From Cacajao melanocephalus (taxonomy: Eukaryota; Chordata; Mammalia; Primates; Pitheciidae), in contig CAUYLG010026873.1 in NCBI GenBank assembly GCA_963573385.1, positions 34,950 through 98,949 of the forward strand: a stretch of 64,000 bases of DNA. Direction: 5' to 3'. A program made the position numbers and the translations under genes. The notes under the pieces were generated by a model. It was given only the letters and a program-made list of their open reading frames with translations, had not been told where the DNA came from and searched no databases. Of this stretch, positions 1-14,485 are shown piece after piece. Within the stretch, counting starts at the first letter, position 1. Every line of letters begins with the position of its first letter.

Positions 1-860
<860 letters not shown>

Positions 861-889
861 ATCACTTTCATATATACTCTTACTTACTG

Positions 890-1075
890 AATCTTTCCAA
901 CATACTCATGAACTATTAATGCTATTATAATTCCCATGTTGAAGATGAATTAGAAGAAATCATTTCTTATACAAAATTAGAAACTTGCCAGGTTAGCACA
1001 CTCAGATTAAAACTAGAATTCAACCCAAGTCTGTCCGATTCTAAAGTTCATGTTATTAATGATAGTGCTGTGATA
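890..1075 (+). mobile_element. MIR SINE remnant
   Basis: The segment follows the MIR core and 3' part in order: 'taattcccatgttgaagatgaa', a degraded middle, then 'gaattcaacccaagtctgtc' matching the MIR 'gaacccaggtctgtctg' block. Heavily diverged, as expected of an ancient mammalian SINE. Confidence 0.65.
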
Positions 1076-1559
1076 TCATGCTTTTTAGAGCATTCATGAC
1101 TCCATTTCTGCCTAGCCTCTTATTAAAACTGTGCCCTGCATTCTCCAGAGTCACTCTGTTCATAGAAGGGAACCATACTTTTCATAAAATAGAAGGATAT
1201 CGTGCAAATATGCTAAAGGCTTGAGAAACACGTAACCTTGGCAAGAGAAAGCAGATGAGACAAGCAATGCCATACTGGAAGGATGCCTCAGCACTGGGCA
1301 GTGAGTACGCCTTCATCCTAACAGAGAATTGGAAGAAGATCAAATACAAGAGTACCAGCTTGCCTGAGTTGGAAGTAGTAAAGAGCAACACAAAGTTGGC
1401 ATTTTGGCCCTTCTTCATCATGACTTGACATTGCTTCAAGGTGACTTGGGCTCCATCATGGGCCAGACTCCTGTGAATGTTTAGATACTGCATCCTCTAT
1501 CACTGGGTCAGGTTGTCAGACACACTGAATCTATTGCTTGTTGGACAGCCTAAATACTG

Positions 1560-2400
1560 AGAATTATGGACTTTCTCACAACTGGTGTGGTTTGCTATTT
1601 GCAAATATAACCACAAGAATTTCTTCCATACTACATGTCCTTTTGCTATGGGATTTTACCACTCTTTCCATCAAGAGTTGGAGTCTATTTCCCTTCCCCT
1701 TGAATCTGGGCTGGCCTTGAGACTTGCTCTAATCAGTGGAATACTGTGAAAGTGTTTGTCTTTCTTTGTGTTTGTGATGCTATAAAAGAATAGCTGAAGC
1801 TGGGTAATTTATAAAGAAAAGGGGTGTATCTGGCTAACAGTTATGAAGGCTGTCGAAGAAGCATGATGCTGGCATCTGCACTTGGTGAAGGCCTCAAGCT
1901 GCTTCCATTCATGGGAGAAGTGGAAAGGGAGACAGTCTGCAGAGATCAGATGGTGAGAAAGGAGGCAAGAGAGATAGGAGGGAGGTGCCAGACCCTTTTC
2001 AACAACCAGCTCTTGTGGGAACTAATAGAGCAGAAGAAAACTCACTGGTTACCACAAAGGTGGCATCAGATGATTCATGAAAGACCTCTCCCCATGACCC
2101 AAACGCTTTCCAACAGACCCTACCTCCAACATCAGGGATCAAATTTCAACATGAGGTTTGGAGGGTCAAATAGCCATTCTACAGCAGTGATGCTGTGTGA
2201 CTTTCCAAGGTCAGGCCTTAAGCAACATTGAAACTTCGGATTATTGCTCTCTTGGAACCCTGAGACCAACATGCTATGAAAAATCCCAGTTAGCCTACTG
2301 AGTGGCAATATGAAGATCTAAGGCACCTCAGCTGATAGCCAGCACCAGCTGTCAGAGATCATCACAGATCTTCTAGATCGAGGAGAGCCACTGACTGACT
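1560..2400 (+). mobile_element. Old MaLR-type LTR (MLT1-like), split by a younger LTR
   Basis: The left part (about 1560-1752) carries 'cccttgaatctgggctggcc' followed by 'gacttgctctaatcagtgga'. The right part (2184-2400) continues the same consensus with 'cagtgatgctgtgtgac' and 'gatagccagcaccagctgtc'. The break falls in the middle of the gaagtgatgctg motif, where another LTR has inserted. It is LTR-like sequence only, with no internal retroviral region. The MLT1 subfamily is not determined. Confidence 0.75.
1753..2183 (-). mobile_element. MaLR LTR (MST-like), antisense, nested
   Basis: Reads as a reverse-complement MaLR LTR: 'gctgggtaatttataaag' near the start, 'aagcatgatgctggcatctg', 'cttttcaacaaccagctctt', 'ccccatgacccaaacg' and 'catgaggtttggagggtcaa' near the end. 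It starts tgt and ends aca. It interrupts the sense LTR around it, so it is the younger of the two. A 135-codon open frame at 1824-2231 lies across it and is not a gene. Confidence 0.8.
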
Positions 2401-2412
2401 TCAAGTATCTGT

Positions 2413-3115
<703 letters not shown>

Positions 3116-3311
3116 TTGCTTAAGGCTTACATTGTCCTACATTGTACTAGTCAAAACCCAGATTCAGGGTGGAGATATTCTGTTTTTTAATAAGAGGAGT
3201 GTAAAGATGACAGTCAAAAGGGGTATGGATACCAGAAAGTTCCAAGGATGTTGTAAAAATTTAACAAGGTGTCCCGTATCTTGGCTGTCCTAGTGAGTAA
3301 ATACAGGATGA

Positions 3312-3620
<309 letters not shown>

Positions 3621-3659
3621 AAGATGGATCTTAAACATCACCTACTCCAACACCTTCAC

Positions 3660-3800
3660 TGTCAGATTAAAAAAAAATAGGGCTAGAAGGGTTACTTGAT
3701 TTGTTCAAAGTCACATAGTTAGGAGCACAATTGGGATTGAAACTCAATTGTTCAGCTTCTCCAACCAAAGCTCTTTCTGTTACACTGAGACGGCAAAATA
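3660..3800 (+). mobile_element. MIR SINE remnant
   Basis: 'ttgttcaaagtcacatagtt' followed by 'gcacaattgggattgaaact' matches the MIR core block (cccaaggtcacacagctag ... ggattcgaaccc), and 'aaagctctttctgttacact' matches its 3' part. Diverged; boundaries approximate. Confidence 0.6.
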
Positions 3801-5486
3801 CTGCACATCTGCCACTATTTTCCAATGCTAAACTTATAGCAATATCAATAATCAATCACAGAATCATCTCCTTTAACCAGAGTGTCTCAAAATCCTTGCT
3901 AATACAACCGCTGAGCAATCACCACCAGTGAGAATGGGCACGCAACATGAGATGCATGTGCCATTTTTGTGGCCTCCCATACTGCCTCATGAACCACAAA
4001 GGCCTGGTAGAGTCAAAACAAAGGGAGAAGCTGCAAAAGTGAGAATCTGCCCAACCACATAAAATTTCCATTATATTGCCACATTTTTATTCAAAATAAA
4101 TTTGGTAAGTTCAAAATTTGCTCATCAAGGATAATAATTGATGATTAAAGATAATTTTAGGAGGATTTCCATGACAAATATGAAATATTTAAATATAGAG
4201 TTATTTATATCTCTGCTGACAGAGAAATGGAAATGTACTGATTCAGATGATTAATTAAAGATGACAGCAGAATATTATGATCAGAGTTGCTCAGAACTGC
4301 CCCCATTTAGTTTTCTATATCTGATCTGTTCTAGGGATTCAGAATATAGAAGTCACCAAAATAAAGCAAATCATCAAAATAGCACTGACTTTGATGAGGC
4401 TGATTAGCCTGTGTATATATTAATATGAAGTAAGGGAGTACCAAATAATACAACATAAAATTAGTCATTCTTCTGAAGTAATAAAAGAGAAGAGTTTGTA
4501 CTCATCCCTACTGCAGATCTGTAAGTAGTTTAGTGATAAGCAAGGAACATTCCAGCTTGCATTGCAGACCCTATATAATTCATTATTTGCTGTAACAAAC
4601 ACTTCTAGGCCTTGTAAATGTTTAAAATAATTCTTAATGTCACTTCACAAAACAACAGCAGGATGGACTATGAGCTACTTTTCAAGAAAATATTCAATTT
4701 AATTGATTTAAATAGCACAGTTACAGAGCTTTGAGTCAAAGTAGGTGGCATCTCAAAAAGTAATCTACTATTCACAATGTAAACACTTCGGTGAATTTTC
4801 ATATCAGAAAGGTAGAAACATCACCCTAAAACATTAATAAATACAATTCTGAAGAAGCATCTTGCTAGTTTGGGCCACACCTTGTTTCACTGGATATTAA
4901 CATAGTCATTTCAGTAACTCAATAAAGGGTTCATGGGATATTCATCAACCATAAGCATAAATGACATGGATGTAATTTTAAGCCAATGTGATTTCCAGAA
5001 TATGATAAATTCCAGAGCAGTGTGATTAAGATAATGATAGTACTCTGCTCAGAGCTGGTTCTCAAGGCAAGCATCTCACAAATATCCACTATCCATGTTT
5101 TGCCCTGGGATACGCTTTGGGTCAGAGATATGATGAGTCCTTGGTCATCTGGAAGAAGAGAAGCCAGGTATCCTTTCCTAGGCAGCATGCTTGAGCTACC
5201 CTCAAAACTCCTGTACTGATCTGGATGCTCAAAAGCAAGAATCACTTTCCAAGAGAGAAGTAAACAGGTGTCTTTCAAAGAAAGTAAACTGAAAGGGGAG
5301 CCTGCAGCCTGATAACATTCTGGTACAGATTCTTTGGTTGAATTTCATACATTTTTCTGTGAACTTTTCAAGGCAAAGGAATCCTATACTGATTCAGATA
5401 AGAGCATCATATCTGAAAAAAATATGCTTATATAAACTAAGTATGTGGGAAAGAAGTAAATGGTAACATTAAAGGAAAGAAACAAC

Positions 5487-5700
5487 ATATAACATTTGTT
5501 TGATGCCTACTATGGTCTAGCAATAATCAATAACCCTTTGAGTTAGATAATATCACCTCCCAATGTCCAGATTTAGAAGCTGAGGCCAAAAAGTTTAACT
5601 GCATGACCAAAGTCATGTAGCTATTAAGTGAAAATCCTGGCAAGGGGCATGTGTTACAATGCTGTCATAATGTCCATGCTGTTTCAATGCCTCCCAGGGT
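5487..5700 (+). mobile_element. MIR SINE remnant
   Basis: Contains in order 'tgatgcctactatggtctag', 'aaccctttgagttagataat', 'atttagaagctgaggcc' and 'gaccaaagtcatgtagctat', each corresponding to a successive MIR block. Good collinearity over about 200 bp. Confidence 0.75.
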
Positions 5701-6502
5701 TACAGAAGTCTCCACATATAATACCTACTCCAGTATTTACTAGAGTAGGATACCAGAGCACTGCTTCCATGGGATGTTGTTAGACAGTATAAAGAAAAAA
5801 TTGTGTGGTCAAAGAAGATTTAGAAACACTGGATGAAATAAAGTAAAATAGTTCTCTTTACTGCAGTATTCATCAGAATATTTACTGCACTAATATGCAT
5901 TCTGACTTCTCAAAAATAATAGTATGCTGCATTGCTCAAATTTGCTTAACTATAAAATAATTATTATTTATTATTGTTATTAACATTGTAGAACTCTACA
6001 TAGGACATATGCTTCAGGGGATGTTCTTTGGAAATCTTCAGCATCATCTCCGAAAACATAGAGAGGCCTGAAGAAGTTTTTTGGTTTTCAAACAAAAAGT
6101 TGAGTACATGTCCTATTAATCACATGGGCAAAGAAAGAGAGCATTCTGTGAAATGAAATATGCTGAGAAGTTGAGCCTTAAAATACATCAAATGGGATAT
6201 GGCAGTCATTAGTGCAGTTTGCCAAACAGTTCAAGTTATTGCATGTCTGGGCGTATGGTAGAACTTCTGGGCCCTTGCAGTTGGGTGAAGCTCAAGAAAC
6301 ACAGGTCAAGGAGTTGTGAGCAAAAATGACACATGTCACTTCTGGGCTAAAGCCCATAACTGCCGGTATGTGACCAAAAGCTTTATTTCCTTCACCAAGA
6401 CAAGCAGCAATGCTTTGCAATGGTAGCTGCTCGGGCAGTAGGACCCTACATTACAGGTCAGCAGGGGCCTCTGAGCATCGTGGCCACAGTGAATAGGGCA
6501 AG

Positions 6503-6791
<289 letters not shown>

Positions 6792-7949
6792 GGGCAAGTC
6801 TGTTCTTAAATAGGTTTTACCTCTTTTGCTAACTCCAACCAATTTGTAATAGATACTTAGAGCAGCATGTTGGAGAGGATTCTGAAGCTCTGATAAGGAC
6901 CAGGAAGAAAGAACTGAGGAATTTATTAGTTTTGGCTGCCATGAGGGAGGAACAAATACTAGCATTTATACCAAGTAGCTGTCATTCTTCAATTAGAAAG
7001 CTATAAAAATGTTTTTTCAAGAACTCCCTCTTCCCCTTTCTTATTGATATAAAGTCATTTCTGGGACTTGCAATGTCTCACAGTAACCATTATGAAAATC
7101 TATTATTGTTATTGTCCTAGAGATATACAGAAGTGTCTAGAATTTAGTTAATTCTGGCTAAGAGAGTACTGAAAAGAAAAATTAACTGTCACTCAAAACA
7201 GTCTGTCCATAATGTGTAAACGTGAGAATGGGAACACACCAATATGAAAATGAACATGTTGTAAAAACGCTTGCAGAGATTAAGAGGTAAAGGAGTATGG
7301 CAACAGAAGAAATAAAGTGCACTGAGCAGTAAAGAAATATTTAAACGTAACTCCAATGAGAGATTATTTTAAACTTCAGATATACTTTGCTATGAGAATC
7401 ATTTCAAAAACTCTGTGAAAAGCTTTTTAGTGAAGTATAGATTAGAAAGTAATACTAAAAATCTGCAGTTCACTGGAGACCTAGAAAACCGCATGCAACA
7501 TAAATAATTTAACAGCATCCTCACCGTATACACAGTTTCATTTCACTAGTGTGTAAATAAGTGGGGGGGGGCCCTGAGCACATACTTCCATAGGGTGGCT
7601 GGAGTAAAACAAACATGGGTCCCAACTCCCACATAGATAGGATTCTTCCAGCGCAAGCTCCATCAGGTTTTGAAAAGCACGGATTCCAGATTTAGGTTTG
7701 CTGATGCCACTCAAGAGACACTAAGAATTTCAATTTCCATCAGATCTTCCATAGAGTTGGCCAAGCCAATGGAGCAACCAGGCAGCACAGTTCAGATGCT
7801 ATCTGAAGGCAAAGAGTAGCCCAACTATAATTATGAAAGGAAAAAAAAAATAGGAAATGAGAGAAAGGGAGAGAGGAGAGTAAAGGGAGGGATGGTATTT
7901 AGCAGATGAAGCATCCTTAGAAGAGAGGAAATACTCCTTTATAGACAGG

Positions 7950-8035
7950 CTCAGCTAGCATTCCTGGTGCTACACACAGAGCTTAACATAGAACTGGCCT
8001 TTAATAAATATTTGGTGAAAGAATAAATGTCATGC
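7950..8035 (+). mobile_element. L2 LINE 3' end remnant
   Basis: 'acatagaactggcctttaat' and 'aaatatttggtgaaagaata' correspond to the L2 terminal block that reads 'cacatagtaggcgctcaata' and 'aatatttgttgaatga'. Short and diverged. Confidence 0.5.
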
Positions 8036-8187
8036 TGGCTTATTCATTGTTTACTCTGGGAAACAATTCTTTCTAATGAATAATTTTTCAAAATGTTCCC
8101 AATACTGTGGATTCTTAAGAGATCGGTGAACCAGTCCCGCCTCAACTTACTTAAATGCAAACCATTAAGAGAAATATATTTAACAGT

Positions 8188-8212
8188 AATAAATAAATAA
8201 ATAAATAAATAA
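8188..8212. repeat. (AAAT)n microsatellite
   Basis: About six tandem AAAT units (aataaataaataaataaat...). There is no adjacent SINE tail, so it is a free-standing simple repeat. Confidence 0.9.
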
Positions 8213-8564
8213 GGTCTTTTGAATTCCTAATACAAAACACACCCAGCTAAAGACATAGAAAAAATAAATACAAACCGGCCTTTCCTTCACACATCAAAAG
8301 TAGTGCATGTCTTTTAAATGGAAAACTTGAGAACTATTAACTCAGTGAAGCTTGAAAAGATCTGAAGATAACATTGTTCTATTCTTTTTAATAACAATGC
8401 TGAACCCTCTTCTATGACAGATATTAATGTTAATAGAAACATCCTTTATTTCAGAAAAATGAAAAAGAGACATACTTACACTAATTTGGCATTCTCACAG
8501 AATATGAATCAACGCCATTCTCTCCCCAAATCAGTCCTCCATGAGCTAGCAACCTAAAATAAAT

Positions 8565-8645
8565 GATGCGAGGATATCTTATAGTGAGAGGTATTCAGCA
8601 AGTGTTCAATGAACGAACTTCTGAATGAATTTGTGAAAGATCATA
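8565..8645 (+). mobile_element. Probable L2 3' end remnant
   Basis: 'ggtattcagcaagtgttcaa' and 'aacttctgaatgaat' resemble the L2 terminal block in sense orientation. Weak match. Confidence 0.35.
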
Positions 8646-8689
8646 AAGTCAAATATTGGAGAAAAGGATAAAGCCAAAACACTTGCAAG

Positions 8690-8800
8690 AGCTCTGTATT
8701 TTTTAATGTACTTATTCAACAAATATTTTTTAATTGAGTCGACTACCTGGCAAGTATTACATAAGACACTGAGGATACAGCACAACCAGGTACAGTCATC
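8690..8800 (-). mobile_element. L2 LINE 3' end remnant, antisense
   Basis: 'attcaacaaatattttttaa' then 'cactgaggatacagcacaac' is the reverse complement of the L2 3' end (compare 'ggggatacagcagtgaacaa'). Diverged. Confidence 0.6.
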
Positions 8801-8989
8801 CTCTCCCTTCCAAATGTGTGAAATCTAGAGGGTGAACAAAGGCAAGTGACACAGTAACTATTGTGCAAATATAAGGGGTGAGATGAGAAAGAAAAGGTGT
8901 AAGGATGCAAGGGGAAGACTGCAACAAGCCAAATCAGCTAAGCTGGGCATGAACTTGGCCCAGTTCACTTGGTTTAACTGGATCTTCAG

Positions 8990-9370
8990 GAAAGATTGCA
9001 GGCCCACTATAGCGTGGGTCAGCAGTCTGGATTTATTCACCATGCATGGGGGAGCCACTGAAGCATTTTGGGCAGTGGAGAGCGGAGATGTATGACAGAT
9101 TCTGGGTTCCCTTTGCAAAGCTGAAGGCCACTGGGAATATCTTTACTTCAGACTAGGTACAAGATTCAAAACAGGCCTGGCCTGTGGTGGTGGCAGTGGA
9201 GATGCAGAGAATTTGAGATGTATGTTTGAGGTAGGAGCAACAAGACTTACTAATGGGGGCAAAAAGGAAGAAGAGGATCAAAGAGGATTCCAAAGTTCTG
9301 GCCTGGGTAGCAGGTGGAGAGTGATGCAATTTGAGGAAAGGTGGGTGGGACAGTGTCATGTAGCTCACCA
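8990..9370. mobile_element. Ancient interspersed repeat, family not fixed
   Basis: Blocks 'ggagccactgaagcattttg', 'ggtggtggcagtggagatgc' and 'gaggattccaaagttctggc' follow, in order, a widespread old mammalian repeat that I recognise by its wording but cannot name with confidence. It lies downstream of an antisense L2 tail. Confidence 0.45.
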
Positions 9371-11030
9371 TCTGGAGAACTTTTCTTTCTTGAATTTATC
9401 GAATTCTCCAGAAATAACTAGAGCAGACTTTCCTAACCTGGTTCTACAGACAGGCTCCAAGGCTTCTATGAATCTGCTGAAATTGTTTGCAAAATGGTGC
9501 ATGTGTGCATCCACACACATTGTTTTCCTCTGGTATAAAATTTTAAATAGTCTCCTGACCCCAACTAGAGTAAGAATCCTAGATTTAAATTAGAAGAATT
9601 ATTTGAAGATTAATCTCAAGGGAATTATTAGAAACAGGCTCAGACTTTTGCTCACTTTGGCTTAGAATCTACCGTACCCAGTACTGAAGCATAAGAAAAG
9701 AAGTTTCCTCTGCCTGAGCAATGTGCTATAATTCACGAGCATGGAGCCTCCACAAAAGACAAACAAAAGATTTTTTAAATGGCAAAAGACCAAAGTCATT
9801 TTAATCTAATTCAGCAGGGAACAATTTAAGGCATGTCTCTTCCAACAAAAGACAGCTGGACACATAAAGATGACTGTGTGATCCATTTAAAATTAAAGAA
9901 CAGGCTAAGTCATTTACAACAATAAAAATGCAGAAAATTCTACCGACAAGAAAAAAAAAAAAGACAAAAAACTTTCAGCAGCAAGTGATTTCCAAATGTT
10001 TCCAAAACAGGAAGCAAAAGACGTTTTAATGTCACTGTGGCAGCTTCCAAAATAGAGTAAGTTAATCAAGCAGCCTCTAAAAACAAAGCAGCAATTCATT
10101 AAAAACAACAACAGCAACAATTCAGCAATGAACTATACCGCCAGTGTCAAGAAAGTATACTTTTTCAAGAGAAAGTGATTTGTATGCAAATGTAGCTCAG
10201 CATTTATCACTAAACCTCCAAGGCCTGTAAAGGGGAGAGGGGGACGTTCTTTCCATCTGCTAACACTTTTCTCTTAATAAAGTCAACTGCCAATGAGGGG
10301 AGACACTGGGATATTTTAAAAACAGTAAAAGTAGAAGAAATACATTCACAAATCCAGGGTTTTAAACTAAAAACTCCTCCTTCTTTCTACTCTTTCTTCT
10401 TCAAATCTCTTAGCCTACTGTCCTCTTCCTAAATTTGGGTTAATCGTACCTACTTCATTGGGATGTTAAAAGTGTTTTTTTTTCAAAATAGTAGTATATT
10501 TCACACCAACAAGTAAAAGCTGAACAAATGGTTAGCTTAGAAAAAAAAATAGTCAATGGAAATGAATCCCTTCAAAGCTTCCCTCAATCCAGCAACTATA
10601 ATATAGTTATGTGATTTAAACAGTTTCACTAATACCAGTGTTATCATTTAGAACCCAGATCTTAATTCATTCCACGTTTAAAATGTCTCTACTTTTCTAC
10701 ATTCCACTCACCGCCCCCATCTCCATTTTCTCATTTGATCTCTGTATGTTTTTTCTTTCTCCCTCATAATCTAAGCATCACTGGTAGCAGAGTCTAGGAA
10801 TTAATCATCTTATAACTATTTATTCTTCCTCTCTAGTTCTAACTGTATGAATTTTTCTAAATACAGTAGCTAACAACAAAAAAATCTCAAAATATAAAAA
10901 ACACTGAAAAAATATTTAAGATATTTAAACACATTCAGAATTTGTAACTTTTCACTCTAATGTCATTTTTCAAGCAATGTTTAGACAGCGCAGAACACTC
11001 TATGGTTTACCTAATGTTTAAATTAGATCT

Positions 11031-11304
11031 GGCCAGGTGCGGTGGCTCATGGCTGTAAAGCCAGCACTGTGGGGGGACCAAGGTGGGTGGATCAGCCTAG
11101 CCAACATGGTGAAACCCTATCTCTACTAAAAATATAAAAATCACCAAGGTGTAGTGGCACACACCTGCAATCCTAGCTACTTGGGAAGCTGAGGCAGGAG
11201 AATTGCTTGAACCCAAGAGACAGAAGTTGCAGTGAGCCAAGATCACACCACTGCACTATAGCCTGGGCAACAGAGTCACTAAGACTGTCTCAAAAAAAAA
11301 AAAA
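11031..11304 (+). mobile_element. Alu SINE with internal deletion
   Basis: Begins 'ggccaggtgcggtggctc' and ends in a 13-base A run. After 'ggtgggtggatca' the text jumps to 'gcctagccaacatggtg', so roughly 30-45 bases of the left arm are lost. The flanks share only a poor repeat (attagatct / agtagacct). Confidence 0.95.
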
Positions 11305-11879
11305 TAGTAGACCTGATAATCCACAAGCATCTATAAAAATATGAACTGACAAGATTTCTATATATTTGAATTTCATTTTGTATATTACTGAAAAAAAAAT
11401 TTAAGCATGCCTGAGGAAAAAGAAAACGAAACAAAACAGATGTTCTGGCAATTCTGAAGAGTTTCACATTTATATATTGTTATGAAGAATCCTAAAATTC
11501 ACTCTCATTTTCTTTATATGCTTAGATATTAAAAATATGTCTTTGCCAATGAATAGTCTTCTGTTATGGGGAATCAGACATTGGCCCGTCATTTCTCATT
11601 ACCAACATCACCATTGTCACTGTCTTTACCATCATCGCTTAAACGAAAATAGAAATTGCTTAAATAACCACAGCTAAAATAAGTGTCATAAATTTCTTAC
11701 TGATGATTAAATGCTCCTCCATGAGATTGCAACCTCAAATACTATGTCATAGAGTTCAGAGATTCCAACATCTTTAATGTTTCCATATGGTAAAAGCCAC
11801 AAGGGTTCTCCCTGAAAATGTACTGTTAACTCAGAATCTCTTCTGGTTCCGTTTAGTTTATAAATAAAAATAATTCAGA

Positions 11880-12236
<357 letters not shown>

Positions 12237-12265
12237 TTAGCTAATATAGATCAATGCCTATAGAG

Positions 12266-12498
12266 CAGTGCTGTCTAGTGGAACTTTCTATATCCTACAC
12301 TGCTCAATATACTAGCCACTAGCCATATCTGGCTATTGAGCACTTGAAATGTGACTGATGTAACTGAAAAATTAATTTTAATTGTATTTTGTTTATTTTA
12401 ATTTTACACTTAAAAATTAAATTTAAACTTTACATTTTAAACAACCCCTTGTAGCTAGTAATCACTTGTGGCTGGTAGCTACTACATCGTACAGTTCA
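12266..12498 (+). mobile_element. hAT-Charlie MITE (MER58-like)
   Basis: Starts 'cagtgctgtctagtggaact', continues 'agccactagccatatctggc' and 'ttgagcacttgaaatgtgac', then an AT-rich centre, and returns with 'gtggctggtagctacta' and 'cgtacagtt' as the imperfect inverted end. The size (about 230 bp) and inverted structure fit a non-autonomous hAT element such as MER58. Confidence 0.8.
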
Positions 12499-12664
12499 TC
12501 AGGAGAGGCCACAAATATGTGATAACAAGGAGGGGTGGAACTGGGACAACTGGAAAACACATGCTCGAGGTGGGTGGCCACCACTTAGAGATTTTTTGTT
12601 CCTGAAGAAACTAGAAATTTGGATTGCTATGTGTAATTCTCTTCTATTTAACTTCTAGCAACTA

Positions 12665-13740
12665 CAGGCAGTCCTTCTCATGGTTCCCATATGCACATAT
12701 TTCAGTTACTACAGTTTACTTAAATAACACCAATTCCCCAATAACATGGTTCAAATTTCAGTTACCAGGTCACATTAACTCTGGGTCATTGCGTAAAGTA
12801 CAAACTCCTTTACTAACTCTTCAATTCACAAATCACCACATAGATCACAGATGTGCACGACGATCAGTAACCAGTCACATCACTTCTTCCAAAGTCTGTC
12901 AGTGACTGGTCACTGCACATCCGTTACTCAGTCACAGCCAGCTGGCAAAGTATGTAGTTTTGTATCCCACTGATCTCTCAGTGATAAACCCACATATTTC
13001 ACCGAAATAGATAATCAAAAGAGGGAACTGGTCAAGAAATATGAAACACAAGTGACCCCACCAAAAAAAAAAAAATGTGACAACCCCAGAAGTGTACTTC
13101 GAATCAAATTAAATAAGATTATAGAAGAAATAACTGACTTTCGGAACGCTGACTGCGCTGATGTTCAAGAGATTCTAGATATACAGCCCAAGGATTTTAA
13201 TAAACACAAACTTACTAACATAAATTGGCAAAGCAGTTATAATGCACAAGAAAAAGATGTACCAGAGGAAGTGACACCAAAAAAGTCATATTTTTTAAAA
13301 CATCCTATTTCATGACATTGAAAACACAAAGGATGAAATATTCGGTGATCCACACTTTAAAAAGGATGATGACAATGGGCCAAAGCACAGAAAAGATGCC
13401 CCATCTGTGGTTAGTTGTAGTAGAAGGAAAAGAAAGAATTGTTCAAGATATCCCTAATAAGTGTTTTTCAAAGAAATAAAGCACTTCAATTCTCAGTGTT
13501 TCTTATGTTTTAAATTACAGCGTACTAAATTAGAATTAGTTTGTTTTCTACTTCATTATATTTTTCTATTTTTTTATACTCTGATAACTTATCAAGGGTT
13601 TTTCATGATTAGACAGAATTGTTAAAGGGCATAGAACAATCGTGTGTTTACTCATTGATTACTAAGTTGACACTGCATGGTTTCCACTGGCATGGTAATC
13701 TTTATATTCCCACACTGCCGTATAAAGTGAGGGCTACCTG
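12665..13740 (+). mobile_element. Tigger-like (pogo/Tc1-mariner) DNA transposon
   Basis: The ends are inverted repeats: caggcagtccttctcat at the left and, read from the other strand, caggtagccctcactttat at the right. TA dinucleotides (12663-12664 and 13741-13742) flank both, the expected Tc1/mariner-superfamily target duplication. Total length 1,076 bp, well short of an autonomous Tigger. The middle holds a transposase relic described separately. Tigger elements move by cut-and-paste; this copy lacks the N-terminal DNA-binding and DDE domains and cannot be active. Subfamily not determined. Confidence 0.85.
13052..13420 (+). pseudogene. Tigger transposase C-terminal relic
   Basis: An open frame of 87 codons (13052-13315) lies inside the Tigger-like element. 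Its text, with an acidic-polar stretch ADCADVQEILDIQPKDFNKH, resembles the C-terminal tail of pogo/Tigger transposases, where short repeats of the form 'LL..H...LT..DL..L' precede a lysine-rich end. Directly after the stop, the other frame reads HDIENTKDEIFGDPHFKKDD, which continues the same tail, so a frameshift has occurred near 13310. No DDE catalytic domain and no helix-turn-helix are present. The position inside matching terminal repeats supports the call. The relic is an internally deleted transposase, not a host gene; residue-level homology is from memory and moderate. Confidence 0.6.
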
Positions 13741-13916
13741 TACTTCAAATTTGTTAAAAAGTACTGGGTGGGGCAAATAAAACGTACAGGTAAGGGGCCA
13801 CAAATTTAAAACCTGTGCCAAGAACCAGTGTCATACGTGATATGCATCTGAATAATATCGGGTGAGAGAAGATTAAAGAAAACCACAGACTAAGTACTTT
13901 AGAAAGACATATTTAT

Positions 13917-14217
13917 GGCTGTGTGCGGTGGCCCATGCCTGTAATCCCAGCACTTTGCGAGGCCAAGGTGGGTGGAACACAAAACTTCAGGAGTTCGAAC
14001 CAGTCAGGCCAAGATGGTGAAACCCCATCTCTACTAAAAATAATAAAATTAGCCGGTGTGGTGCCGGTCGCCTGTAATCTCAGCTACTCCGGAGGCTGAG
14101 GCAGACAATTGCTTGAACCCAGGAGGTAGAGGTTGTAGTAAGCTGAGATCCTGTGACTGCACTTCAGTGTGGGTGACAAAACGAGACTCCATCTCAAAAA
14201 AAAAAATAAATAAATAA
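13917..14217 (+). mobile_element. Alu SINE, sense, split from its 3' target duplication by L1
   Basis: Begins 'ggctgtgtgcggtggcccat' and ends with an A-rich tail carrying three to four AAAT units (14196-14217). The 5' flank is agaaagacatatttat (13901-13916). Its expected 3' copy begins at 14218 as gaaaaaaagac, and its remainder (atttat) is found only beyond the L1, at 20295-20300. Confidence 0.95.
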
Positions 14218-14485
14218 GAAAAAAAGACTTAAAAAATTTTTTTTTATTTTACTGCACTTTAAGTTCTGGGGTATATGTACAGAACATGCAGGACTGTTGC
14301 ATAGGTACATACATGGCAAAGTGGTTTGCTGCCTCCATCCTCCCATTACCTATAACTGGCATTTCTCCCCATGTTATCCCTCCCCAACTCCCACACCCCA
14401 GCTGTCCTTCCCCTAGTCCCCCCCAACAGACCCCCGTGTGTGATGCTCCCTGCTCCCCTCCCTGTGTCGATGTGTTCTTATTGTT

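Larger units (their letters stand above)
3621..6495. other. Mostly single-copy, AT-rich DNA
   Basis: Apart from the two MIR remnants listed at 3660 and 5487, I recognise no repeat, exon or RNA gene. Open frames here (the longest, 115 codons, at 4931-5278 minus) show no domain, no low-complexity bias and no plausible splice context. Confidence 0.5.
6799..11030. other. Single-copy DNA with scattered L2-like remnants
   Basis: Holds a run of nine G at 7563-7571, an AAAT microsatellite, L2 tails and one old repeat listed separately. 9900-11030 is A/T-rich with no recognisable element. A 126-codon frame at 9213-9593 overlaps an old repeat and is not supported as a gene. Confidence 0.45.

Noticed and set aside
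1824..2231. 135-codon open frame
   Set aside because: It lies almost wholly inside an antisense MaLR LTR, with no domain and no splice signals.
4931..5278. 115-codon minus-strand frame
   Set aside because: No domain, signal peptide or repeat; length is within chance for 64 kb.
9213..9593. 126-codon open frame
   Set aside because: Overlaps an ancient interspersed repeat and then AT-rich sequence; no domain recognised.
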